Of a stretch of DNA of 64,000 bases, positions 1-7,283 are shown piece by piece. This DNA comes from Occallatibacter gabretensis (GTDB lineage: Bacteria; Acidobacteriota; Terriglobia; Terriglobales; Acidobacteriaceae). Location: NCBI RefSeq assembly GCF_001449115.1, contig NZ_LAIJ01000009.1, positions 1,494,114 through 1,558,113 on the forward strand. The letters are read 5' to 3'. The position numbers were made by a program, and so were the translations under genes. How positions within the stretch are numbered: position 1 is the first letter of the stretch; each line of letters opens with the position of its first letter. The notes beneath the pieces were generated by a model, which saw only the letters and a program-made list of their open reading frames with translations, searched no databases and was not told the DNA's origin.

Positions 1-1
1 G

Positions 2-301
2 GGTTCAGCCACACTCACCGTCTCCACCTCCGCCACGACCAAATCCAGGCCAGGCTCGCTTCTCCCCATCCCTGCCGCCGCGCTCGCCCTGCTCCTCTTC
101 TGCACCCGGCGCAAACTCCGCCTGCGTCTCCCCATCCTTCTCGTCCTCACCGTCGTCGCGCTCAGCACCCTCACCGCCTGCGCCAGCTACACCCTCGCCA
201 ATCCAGTTCAGCCCATCCAGCCGGTCGTCTCCACCGTCACCGTAACCGCCCAATCCGGCTCACTCATCCACAGCGCAACTCTCACCCTCACAATCGAATA
301 G
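2..301 (+). CDS. C-terminal end of Ig-like repeat surface protein (partial)
   Basis: The frame is open from the left window edge to a TAG at 299-301, so only the last 99 residues are seen. They hold a Ser/Thr-rich stretch, a hydrophobic helix (residues about 22-34), a basic hinge rich in Arg and Lys, a second hydrophobic segment ending in a Thr-Ala-Cys, then a beta-type tail rich in Thr and Val. This arrangement is common at the C-terminus of large acidobacterial proteins built of Ig-like repeats, where the helices anchor or sort the protein at the envelope. The repeats themselves would lie outside the window. Family assignment is from the look of the tail only. Confidence 0.6.
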   Translation, partial: GSATLTVSTSATTKSRPGSLLPIPAAALALLLFCTRRKLRLRLPILLVLTVVALSTLTACASYTLANPVQPIQPVVSTVTVTAQSGSLIHSATLTLTIE

Positions 302-512
302 CCCTCCCTCCCTCCCCGCCGAACTCCCCTCAATCCCCATTCACTCCCCAAATTCCCCATTCGCTGTTTCGTCTTTGAATTGCCCACCCCGGCCAGTTAC
401 GATAGACCCTGCAATCTCAGACTCCGGACGTGCGAACGACCAAAACCGCCGGAGCCCAGCCTGGGAGCTGAAAACAGCCCAGGCCACTGATTTCAAAGGA
501 GAATCGCCCATC

Positions 513-2603
513 ATGGGAAAAGCGATTAAATACGCGGAAAAAGGCGCAGTGTACGCGGCCAAGGCAGCATGGGTCGTCTTTGAACGGCTCAACCGTATCA
601 GCCCCAACTCCTCGTTCATACCCAAGTGGAGCGACAAGCCACTCCTCAAGTCCTACCAGAAGGAAAAGCCGCCCCTCGGCTGGCCCCGCACCACGGACTC
701 CCTCTGTCCCAAGTGCGTCCCCGAAATCCGCCAGCAGATCCTCGACGGCAAGCTCCCGCATGAAGTCCTTCTCAATGAGAAGGTTGGTGAAATCAAGGCC
801 CAGATCATCGAGCGCGACGGCCAGATCCTCATGGTCAAGGACTGCCCCAAGCACGGCCATTTCGAAGACGTCATGTCCATCGATCCGGCCTTCTTCAAGC
901 ACCTTGAAGAGACCTTCCCCGGCCGCGACATCCGCGCCCACAACGACGAAAAGCTCCACAACCACGGCACCAGCACCGTCACGCACGGCCGCGGCTCGGT
1001 CCTCACCATCGACCTCACCAACCGCTGCAACATGATGTGCGATCCCTGCTTCATGGACGCCAATCAGGTCGGCTTCGTCCACGAGCTCACGTGGGAAGAA
1101 ATCAAGACCATGCTCGACAACGCCATCACCATCAAGCCGCGTCGTCAAATGTCGGTCCAGTTCTCTGGTGGAGAGCCCACGCTCTCGCCCTACTTCCTTG
1201 ACGCCGTAGCCTATAGCCGCAAGGTCGGTTACAACTCCGTCCAGGCCGCTTCCAACGGCATCGAGTTCGCCAAGTCCAAAGAGCTCTGCCGCGCCGCTGC
1301 GGAAGCCGGTCTCCGTTACGTCTACCTTCAGTTCGATGGCATCGGCAACGCCGCCAACTCGCACCGCAAGGTCGGCAACATGTTTGACGTCAAGCTGCAG
1401 GCCATCAACAACCTGCATGAAGCCGGCGTCGATATCGTGCCCGTCACCACCATCATCAACGGCATCAACAATGAGCAGGTGGGCCGCATCATCGAGTTCG
1501 CCCTCGACAACCCCAAGAAGATTTCCTTCCTCAGCTTCCAGCCCGTCTCCTTCACCGGCCGCGATGAGGAAATCACAGACGAGCGCCGTTTCGCACAGCG
1601 TTACACCCTCTCGCACATGGCCCACGACATCAAGAATCAGATGGGCCTCGGTGAGCCTGAGCGCGACTGGTTCCCCATCTCCTTCATGTCCACCTTCTCT
1701 GACTGGGCTGACATGGTTCACGGACCCAACGCCGAATGGGGCCAGCTCTCCTGCGGATGCCACCCCAACTGCGGCATCGGCATGGCGCTCATGATCGATA
1801 AGGAAACCAAGGAAGCAGCGCCCGTTACGGCCTTCCTCCACATGGATCAGGTGGCCAAGGATCTCGCCAAGGTCAATGACGCTGCCCGCGGCAAGTGGCT
1901 CTCGGTCATCGGCTTCGGCCTCGCGCTCATGCGCAATTACGATCCGTTCATGTCGCCCACGCATTTCAAAATCACTGACATGCTCAAGAAGATGGACAAG
2001 ACCTTCAACGCCACCGGCCGCGACTACGGCTCCGTCAAGGGCGACCGCACCATGAAGGACATCGAGAAGCGCCGTTCCGATCGCTGGAACTTCCTCTTCA
2101 TCGCCGGCATGTGGTTCCAGGATCTCTTCAACTACGACTTCCGCCGCACCGAGCAATGCATCATCCCCTACGCCACGCAGGAAGGCGAAATCTCCTTCTG
2201 CGCCTACAACACCGGCGTAGGCTGGCGCAACATCATCGAGAAGATGCACATGACCTCCACCCTCACCAAGTGGTATGAGGAGCACGGCCGTCATGAAATC
2301 TTCGCCGGCGGCAAAAAGGTTGGCATGACCTTCGTCGGTCACGAGCTCAAGCTCAACATGGAGCACGTAAACTCTGAAGCCAACCACACCCTCGACAACC
2401 TCGGCATCGCCAAGAACGCCCGCGAAGAAAAGATTCGCGCCCGCGACGAGAAGCTCAAGCAGGATTCTGAAAACCAGAAGATGGCCAAGCTCTACCGCGA
2501 GCACGTCCTCGGCGAAAAGCCCATCGAAGGCCTCGTAAGACTAGACGCCATCGCCCCCGCCAAGCCAGTCGTCCAACCCGCCGAACCCGTAGCCGGGGAC
2601 TAG
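513..2603 (+). CDS. Radical SAM enzyme, tetraether synthase (Tes)-like; candidate membrane-spanning lipid synthase
   Basis: The start at 513 is chosen because AAGGAGA lies 9 bases upstream; the frame runs open further 5'. The 696-residue product has a radical SAM cluster motif C172-x3-C176-x2-C179 (CNMMCDPC). An N-terminal pair C65-x2-C68 with C111 in a DCPKHG motif resembles a rubredoxin-like metal site. Extra cysteines occur at C414, C416, C420 and C549, C563. This cysteine layout matches the MJ0619/Tes family, in which archaeal tetraether synthase carries three 4Fe-4S clusters plus one mononuclear iron and joins lipid tails by C-C bonds. Acidobacteria make iso-diabolic acid and branched tetraethers, so this is a good candidate for that coupling. 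It is longer than the archaeal enzyme (about 500 residues). An older reading of the family is a pterin methyltransferase. Substrate is inferred. Confidence 0.8.
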   Translation: MGKAIKYAEKGAVYAAKAAWVVFERLNRISPNSSFIPKWSDKPLLKSYQKEKPPLGWPRTTDSLCPKCVPEIRQQILDGKLPHEVLLNEKVGEIKAQIIERDGQILMVKDCPKHGHFEDVMSIDPAFFKHLEETFPGRDIRAHNDEKLHNHGTSTVTHGRGSVLTIDLTNRCNMMCDPCFMDANQVGFVHELTWEEIKTMLDNAITIKPRRQMSVQFSGGEPTLSPYFLDAVAYSRKVGYNSVQAASNGIEFAKSKELCRAAAEAGLRYVYLQFDGIGNAANSHRKVGNMFDVKLQAINNLHEAGVDIVPVTTIINGINNEQVGRIIEFALDNPKKISFLSFQPVSFTGRDEEITDERRFAQRYTLSHMAHDIKNQMGLGEPERDWFPISFMSTFSDWADMVHGPNAEWGQLSCGCHPNCGIGMALMIDKETKEAAPVTAFLHMDQVAKDLAKVNDAARGKWLSVIGFGLALMRNYDPFMSPTHFKITDMLKKMDKTFNATGRDYGSVKGDRTMKDIEKRRSDRWNFLFIAGMWFQDLFNYDFRRTEQCIIPYATQEGEISFCAYNTGVGWRNIIEKMHMTSTLTKWYEEHGRHEIFAGGKKVGMTFVGHELKLNMEHVNSEANHTLDNLGIAKNAREEKIRARDEKLKQDSENQKMAKLYREHVLGEKPIEGLVRLDAIAPAKPVVQPAEPVAGD

Positions 2604-2634
2604 CCGTCCAGGCGTCCGCGCTTCGCGCAAAAAA
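2592..2634 (+). repeat. Stop-codon repeat (family E), copy 1
   Basis: The core GGGGACTAGCCGTCCAGGCG supplies the last codons (Ala-Gly-Asp) and the TAG stop of the radical SAM gene, followed by a small GCG/CGC hairpin with a TTC-type loop. Closely related copies lie at 6002-6027, 16327-16361 and 26843-26858, each also touching a stop codon. Confidence 0.7.
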
Positions 2635-2637
2635 CAC

Positions 2638-2669
2638 AAAGGCCGCTCCGAAAGGAGCGGCCTTTGTGG
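2638..2669 (+). terminator. Rho-independent terminator after the Tes-like gene
   Basis: A perfect 12-bp stem (AAAGGCCGCTCC with its complement) closes a GAAA loop at 2650-2653 and runs into TTTGTGGTTTTC. It ends the radical SAM transcript and separates it from the AT-richer gene that follows. Confidence 0.85.
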
Positions 2670-2740
2670 TTTTCTAAGACTACCTTGAAGATTTAGTGTA
2701 GAGTTGCGGTAAATTGCCATGGTATTTAGCGGAGACAGTA

Positions 2741-4813
2741 ATGCATTTAGAGAAGCTTGAGGTGTCAAATTTTCGTGCGCTAACAAATCTCACTGTTAAC
2801 TTCAAAACAGGCGCAAATATACTTGTCGGACCGAATGCAGTAGGCAAAACCACAGTTCTTGAAGCTATCCGACTTAATAAGGCAATGTTATCCGCGCGTA
2901 CTCCACAAGAGAGTAAAAATGTTTTGATCTCCCTCAGTGTTACAACGCCTCAGCTGCCTCAAGCTCTGAATTACTCTGCAATTGCAGGTGATCCGCAACA
3001 ACAAATAGTAATAAATAGTACTTATAGACTGACTGATAGTGAAATAGGGGAAATCCCTGGAATGGTCGACGAGTTATCTCGATCAATAGCAGCAGCGCAG
3101 GTGGGGTTGCCCTTGAATGAAGGACCACAATTTCAAGCTATCCAATTCTTTGCCTCTCCAATGGGTCAACAAGCCTTGATTAACGCAACGCGATTTGTTC
3201 AAGAGAACATTGTCAGAGTTACGAGCAGCGGTCAGTGTCTCCTCAGCCTCATCGTCGATCCTAACGGATGCCAATTTCGTGGAAATGACATTTTCTCGCA
3301 AATGCTTTTGAGCCAACTCGATTCTCGTCTAAGCCCTTATAAATCCAAGTTTAGTTATTTCACTGCCGATAGGGCATTACCATTTGGTGACCCAGCAATA
3401 CAGATCGGGTCGGTGGACGCACAACAGCAGATGGAGTCACACAACTCGAATCCCAGCCTAAAATTTCAGAGGTTCAAAAATACGATTTTTTCTGCGTTTG
3501 TTGAAAGCCCAGAAAGTCAAAAAGAATTGAATGAGACCTTCAAACTTATTTTTCGTGAACTGCTGAAAGAAAAGGAAATTATCGGGTACAGCATAAATAG
3601 GTTCGGACAGGCATCAATCTCTATTAAAGATACAAAGACTGGAAAGGTATTTGATATTGATTCTCTAAGCAGTGGAGAAAAGGGGGTAATTCTTACATTT
3701 CTTATCATCTCAAGATCGATCTCAAATGGTGGTCTTGTGTTAATTGACGAGCCGGAGCTTCACCTTAATCCCGCGGTATGTAAGGAAATGCTTCCGTTTT
3801 TGGTGAAAAATTACTTAAAGCCCTTGGATATCCAGGCAGTAATCTGCACCCATTCACCTGAAATGCTTAGTGCAGCGATGCGCATGGAAGGATGCAATGT
3901 ATTTCACGTACGCCAAAGCGGCTCATTATCACCTATCAGAAAGCAAGATCAACCTGAAGTGATCCAAGCGCTGAAGCTGCTCGGAACTTCGGAAGTGGAA
4001 GAGATGCTCTATGATGCAGTGGTTTTCGTTGAAGGTCCAGACGACGTTGAACTTCTCGAAATCGCATTTCCGAACGTACTCTCTCGAATTAAGTTTCGCG
4101 AATTGTTTGGACGGGCCGAAGTTGAAAAGCACATCCAAAGCTTGCAAGACGCGGAAAAGAATGGTCAAAAGGAAAATATCTCCTACTTTTTGTTTGACCG
4201 AGATAGAAAGCTAACAGGGCTATCAAGCAGTAAGAAAGTGAAGGTAAAGCAATGGCACCGATATTGTCTAGAAAATTATTTGATAGAGCAGGAGATTCTG
4301 TTTGATTTGCTCAACGGTGGCGAATTCAAGACGGACAAGACACCAACAAATCTCGGCGAAGCATTTGCGCGCTTTGCAAACGTAGCGAAGAAACAGCTCA
4401 GGGAAATTGTCATTGAAGATGTATATGCAGATTTCGCATTCGATGGTGTAGGCATGAGAAAAAAGGATCGAGATGGGAAATCGTTCGTACAAGCGGCTGA
4501 CATACTTTTCGGGAGAATCGAAGCGGTCAAGAACCAGCTGAGTCCGATCACTGAGGCGGATTGGAAAAAGCAATTCATTGCAAAATGCGATGCACTAGTC
4601 GCGCAGCGCGAACAAGAATGGAATTCTAACTGGATTGAAAAGTGCAGTGGCAAGCAATTTATCAGTGATTTATATCCAGAATTTGAACTTAAGAAATCAC
4701 CTGCTCTGCTCAAGAAGAGATTGTTACAAGAAAATAAGTATGCGAACAATGGACAAGGCACCGAAAGTTGGAAGCTGCTTGCAGCTACAGTCAGCGATCT
4801 TATCCAGTCCTGA
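2741..4813 (+). CDS. AAA ATPase fused to TOPRIM/DUF4435-like nuclease; PARIS-like (merged AriA-AriB) or OLD-family defence candidate
   Basis: ATG at 2741 follows GCGGAGACA; a TTG at 2714 is possible but less likely. The 690-residue product has an SMC/ABC-type head: Walker A GPNAVGKTT at residues 30-38, signature LSSGEKG near 310, Walker B LVLIDEPELHL near 332 and a THSPEML switch. A TOPRIM-like half starts near residue 428 with FVEGPDD, then LFDRDR near 485 and a CLENYL motif near 509 that recalls DUF4435. An ATPase plus DUF4435 nuclease is the composition of the PARIS anti-phage system (AriA, AriB), and single-gene fused versions are known. OLD-type nucleases share the general plan. No UvrD-like helicase partner (GajB) is nearby. 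The gene is visibly AT-richer than its neighbours, with mixed codon endings, which suggests transfer. Function in defence is inferred. Confidence 0.8.
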   Translation: MHLEKLEVSNFRALTNLTVNFKTGANILVGPNAVGKTTVLEAIRLNKAMLSARTPQESKNVLISLSVTTPQLPQALNYSAIAGDPQQQIVINSTYRLTDSEIGEIPGMVDELSRSIAAAQVGLPLNEGPQFQAIQFFASPMGQQALINATRFVQENIVRVTSSGQCLLSLIVDPNGCQFRGNDIFSQMLLSQLDSRLSPYKSKFSYFTADRALPFGDPAIQIGSVDAQQQMESHNSNPSLKFQRFKNTIFSAFVESPESQKELNETFKLIFRELLKEKEIIGYSINRFGQASISIKDTKTGKVFDIDSLSSGEKGVILTFLIISRSISNGGLVLIDEPELHLNPAVCKEMLPFLVKNYLKPLDIQAVICTHSPEMLSAAMRMEGCNVFHVRQSGSLSPIRKQDQPEVIQALKLLGTSEVEEMLYDAVVFVEGPDDVELLEIAFPNVLSRIKFRELFGRAEVEKHIQSLQDAEKNGQKENISYFLFDRDRKLTGLSSSKKVKVKQWHRYCLENYLIEQEILFDLLNGGEFKTDKTPTNLGEAFARFANVAKKQLREIVIEDVYADFAFDGVGMRKKDRDGKSFVQAADILFGRIEAVKNQLSPITEADWKKQFIAKCDALVAQREQEWNSNWIEKCSGKQFISDLYPEFELKKSPALLKKRLLQENKYANNGQGTESWKLLAATVSDLIQS

Positions 4814-4825
4814 CTAGCGATGGGT

Positions 4826-5202
4826 GGCGGGTGGCCCCGGTCTTAAAGCAGTTGGTCTTGCCTCAAACTGTGGGTGCCCCAGGTCCCTGATTTTGGGACC
4901 TGGGATAGCAAGAACCTCAACCATCCAGCTTTCATTGGCACACGGTTTCCTGCGTTAAAGAACATATGTCAATTTCTGACATATCCCGGCGGGTGGCCCA
5001 GGTCTTAAGTCGGTCTGTTCTCCCACGGGCGGGTGGCCCACCCATAAATTTGGGTGCCCCATTCATGCGCGGCTTCATCGTGCATGGGTGGGATAGCACT
5101 CCCGGCGGGTGGCCCAGGTCTTTAGGCAGTGAGTTCAACCACAAATAATGGGTGCCCCAGGTCTCTGCAGTTGGAGACCTGGGAGAGCAAGAACCTCAAC
5201 CA
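4826..5202. repeat. Dense palindromic repeat array (REP-like, two half-motifs A and B)
   Basis: This gene-free stretch is built from two alternating motifs. Motif A, GGCGGGTGGCCCAGGTCTTA and variants, lies at about 4827, 4989, 5030 and 5104. Motif B, TGGGTGCCCC plus an inverted repeat and GGGATAGCA, lies at 4871-4910, 5051-5099 and 5150-5190. In B the stem sequence varies (AGGTCC/GGACCT, CATTCATGC/GTGCATGGG, AGGTCTC/GAGACCT) while pairing is kept. B copies recur at 28.3, 29.6, 29.8 and 36.3 kb. Paired stem changes point to selection on the fold or to mobilisation as a REP-type element. Confidence 0.85.
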
Positions 5203-5229
5203 CCCTGGCGCTTACCCCACCTGGCTAGT

Positions 5230-5457
5230 CTATTTTTTTACAAGCTTCCCCGACGCGACGTGCACGTGATGACCATTCTGAATATCCATCAACGGCAATG
5301 CAGCCTGATCGGCATCCAGCTCCACTTCGAGCACGGAAAACCCCGGCCTATCAATCTTCACTTCCAGTTTGCCCTTCAGGTTTGCCGGTGCCCGTCCCAC
5401 GGACACGATCTTCCCGGAAGTATCGTGGATGATGAACGCTTTTGCTGAGAATTCCAT
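5230..5457 (-). CDS. Small protein of unknown function
   Basis: A 75-residue product if translation starts at the ATG at 5457, which has AGGAG eight bases upstream; an ATG at 5463 would add two residues but sits too close to that site. The protein is acidic to neutral, with no membrane segment and alternating hydrophobic residues suggesting a small beta fold. I do not recognise it. It lies downstream of another unknown gene on the same strand with a hairpin between them, probably as a two-gene unit. Its placement between a repeat array and a transferred defence-like gene suggests accessory DNA. Confidence 0.6.
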   Translation of the reverse strand: MEFSAKAFIIHDTSGKIVSVGRAPANLKGKLEVKIDRPGFSVLEVELDADQAALPLMDIQNGHHVHVASGKLVKK

Positions 5458-5473
5458 GCTCATATCTCCTATG

Positions 5474-5498
5474 GAAGGGCGCGTTATCGCGCCCCTTC
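5474..5498 (-). other. Intercistronic hairpin
   Basis: GAAGGGCGCG pairs with CGCGCCCCTTC (one bulged C) around a TTAT loop, directly after the stop of the upstream gene and before the ribosome site of the downstream one. On the transcribed minus strand there is no T run behind it, so it looks like a stabilising or attenuating hairpin rather than a full terminator. Confidence 0.55.
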
Positions 5499-5499
5499 T

Positions 5500-5793
5500 T
5501 TATTGCCACGCGGCAATCACATCAATCGTTGAGTTTCCCGAACTGCTGGGCTGGCCGGACTGGCCGCTATAGTTCTGGACGGTAATGATGTAGGCGAGAG
5601 TAGCTGAGTTTGGTTCGGCGGGAGGCATGTAAGTGTTGACCCCGGAGATAGACGCGACCCCCTGGTTAAAGCCCTGCTCATAAGATGGCGTTGCCTGAAA
5701 GGAATGGAACACTCCCCAATCGTTCGTCCACCACCACAGGGTGAGACTAAAGTTAGGGGGCGCCGACCACGTATAAATGGTTGCCGTATTCAT
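5500..5793 (-). CDS. Small Trp/Ser-rich protein of unknown function
   Basis: Start placed at the ATG at 5793 because AGAGGG lies 10 bases upstream; the frame is open to 5844. The 97-residue product has a triple-Trp patch (LWWWTNDWG), many Ser, Asn, Gly and Thr residues, and no signal peptide or membrane helix. It could be a small beta-sandwich, but I recognise no family. It is followed after 36-42 bases by the 75-residue unknown gene, and the two probably share a transcript. No clear transcription start was found upstream, where a single repeat half-motif sits at 5848-5880. Confidence 0.6.
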   Translation of the reverse strand: MNTATIYTWSAPPNFSLTLWWWTNDWGVFHSFQATPSYEQGFNQGVASISGVNTYMPPAEPNSATLAYIITVQNYSGQSGQPSSSGNSTIDVIAAWQ

Positions 5794-5847
5794 AGAATGT
5801 TTTCCCTCTGCTGTGTAGTGAAATTCACCAGCCAGGCGTATCAAGGG

Positions 5848-5880
5848 GTAGGTGGCCCGTCTCTTAGATCAGTCCGTTTT
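5848..5880 (+). repeat. Isolated repeat half-motif A
   Basis: GGTAGGTGGCCCGTCTCTTA followed by an AGTCCGTTTTGCC tail matches the A half-motif of the 4.8-5.2 kb array. The rest of 5794-6018 shows nothing else that I can name. Confidence 0.55.
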
Positions 5881-6001
5881 GCCAGAAATGTCGGGTGTCG
5901 CTGAGCCCGTGCCGTCAGCGTAATCATCACATCGGGACGCGAGTACCATAGTCAGCGGCGACCATCGGGAGCCCCACAGAAGCTGACAGGAGACCGAAGG
6001 T

Positions 6002-6027
6002 CGCAGTCGCCCGGACGGCTAGTCCCC
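6002..6027 (-). repeat. Stop-codon repeat (family E), copy 2
   Basis: Read on the minus strand this is GCCGGGGACTAGCCGTCCGG, giving the EamA transporter its final Ala-Gly-Asp and TAG stop, exactly as copy 1 does for the radical SAM gene. Confidence 0.7.
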
Positions 6028-6924
6028 GGCAAAAAACTCAGGATTGGAATGATGCTTCTGCCCCATAGCCACCGCCATCAGCAACCCGGCAGCAACAATC
6101 AGCACCGCCCCGCCAATCATGAACACCGTAGGCGTCTCCCGCCAGAGAATATACGTAACAATCGCCCCGGTCACAAGCTGCGTATAGTGGCACTGCGAAA
6201 CATGCACCGCCGAAGTATGCTTCAGCGCGAAGAAGAAGCACATCGTCCCCAGCGTATAAAAGATGCCCACGGCCAGTAGCGTCGCCGTCAGCCGCATCGT
6301 CAGCGGCTCGGCATGCCACAGCAGCATCAGCGAACCAAAAACCGTCAGCATCATCCCCGAAGAAAACGTCAGGCTTTCCGGCGTCTCTGTCTGCGTCAGC
6401 ACCCGCGACCAGACCATATTCGCCGAAAAACACGCCACGCAGACCATGCATGCCGCATAGCCGATCCAATCTCCCTGCCGCGCCGCGCCAAACGGATTCA
6501 CCGCCACTACCACGCCCGCAAACCCCAGCAGCACCGCCGCAATCTTCTGCCAGCTCAACCGCTCCCGCAGAAACACCGCCGAAAGCAGCGCTGTAACCAT
6601 CGGCGCCAGAAACACCAGGATGTAAAACAGCGTCAGCGGCAAATGCCGCAGCGCCACCACCACGCAAAGGTTATTCGCCAAATCCAGGCACGACCGCACC
6701 GCATGAGCCTTGATATTCCGCGGCCGCAGCGCCTGCAGATTCCTCTGCACAGTCGCCCGCAGAAACAGCGCCACCACAGACACCAGCCCCATGGACATGG
6801 AGATCTCGTAAACCGGCAGCCGGGAGTTCCCGGCGAGCTTGATGCTCGTATCCGTAAACACCCAGAAGGCAAATCCAGCCAGGGCCAGCCCAATGGCTTC
6901 CCAATGCGAAACACGGCGCGTCAT
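6019..6924 (-). CDS. EamA/DMT-family transporter
   Basis: The 301-residue reading from the ATG at 6924 (GAGG upstream) has about ten hydrophobic helices in two halves, the usual size and plan for the drug/metabolite transporter superfamily. The segment with LPLTLFYILVFLAPMVTALL and an ERLSW loop is typical of the EamA repeat. It would move a small solute across the inner membrane; the substrate cannot be told. Alternative starts at 7035 or 7062 would add an N-terminal extension without family support. The last three residues come from repeat family E. It appears monocistronic on the minus strand. Confidence 0.85.
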   Translation of the reverse strand: MTRRVSHWEAIGLALAGFAFWVFTDTSIKLAGNSRLPVYEISMSMGLVSVVALFLRATVQRNLQALRPRNIKAHAVRSCLDLANNLCVVVALRHLPLTLFYILVFLAPMVTALLSAVFLRERLSWQKIAAVLLGFAGVVVAVNPFGAARQGDWIGYAACMVCVACFSANMVWSRVLTQTETPESLTFSSGMMLTVFGSLMLLWHAEPLTMRLTATLLAVGIFYTLGTMCFFFALKHTSAVHVSQCHYTQLVTGAIVTYILWRETPTVFMIGGAVLIVAAGLLMAVAMGQKHHSNPEFFAGD

Positions 6925-7034
6925 CACGCCTCGCCAGCGGAACGGCTGGTCAACACGGCCAAGGTAAAGAGAAGTAAGAGAGAGGGGCCCATCTCTCTCA
7001 AGGCTACCAAAGCCGCAAGCATTACTTTGGTCCA

Positions 7035-7283
7035 TTGTCCTTTCGTGCAAAATCTCCGCCAAATAGTTTGCGTAGAATTAACCCCGAATATGAAACACTC
7101 ATAATGAACAACAAAAAAGGCCCGAACCGGACGGTTCGGGCCTTTCGTTTTTCCCCACAGCGCACTTGCACAGTCTCAGAATGAAGATCGCATAAAGATT
7201 TCTCCAGAAACTGTGCAGTCACCCACAACCGCAACAAAACAAATAACCTAAAAAGCACAGTCGCACAGGATAACTCCAGAAAA
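7035..7283. other. Conserved intergenic module with GC hairpin, copy 1 (possible structured RNA)
   Basis: The 359-bp gap 6925-7283 holds this module. Blocks in order on the plus strand: TTTGCGT and AATTAA (7068-7081), GAAACACTCATAAT (7092-7105), a strong hairpin (7113-7152), TTGCACAGTCT (7166-7176), a 20-base block AATGAAGATCGCATAAAGAT (7180-7199), ACTGTGCA (7210-7217, complementary to the TGCACAGT before it) and GCACAGGATAACT (7263-7275). The same blocks in the same order occur inverted at 42212-42425, and the first half again at 30098-30192. Unpaired blocks are as conserved as paired ones, which suits an RNA or a protein-binding element better than a plain terminator. I recognise no named family. 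Confidence 0.6.
7113..7152. terminator. Hairpin of the copy 1 module (bidirectional terminator shape)
   Basis: GGCCCGAACC and GGTTCGGGCC form a 10-bp stem around a GGAC loop (7129-7132). There is an A run on the left and TTTCGTTTTT on the right, so it could stop transcription either way. Confidence 0.75.

Noticed and set aside
417..2504. Long open frame on the minus strand opposite the radical SAM gene
   Set aside because: It is the mirror of a strongly C-ending coding strand, has no ribosome site, and its sequence is low-complexity Val/Leu/Gly/Asp. The plus-strand gene has clear motifs.
4826..5202. CRISPR array
   Set aside because: Repeat units are palindromic, of unequal spacing, and alternate between two types. 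No cas genes are seen.
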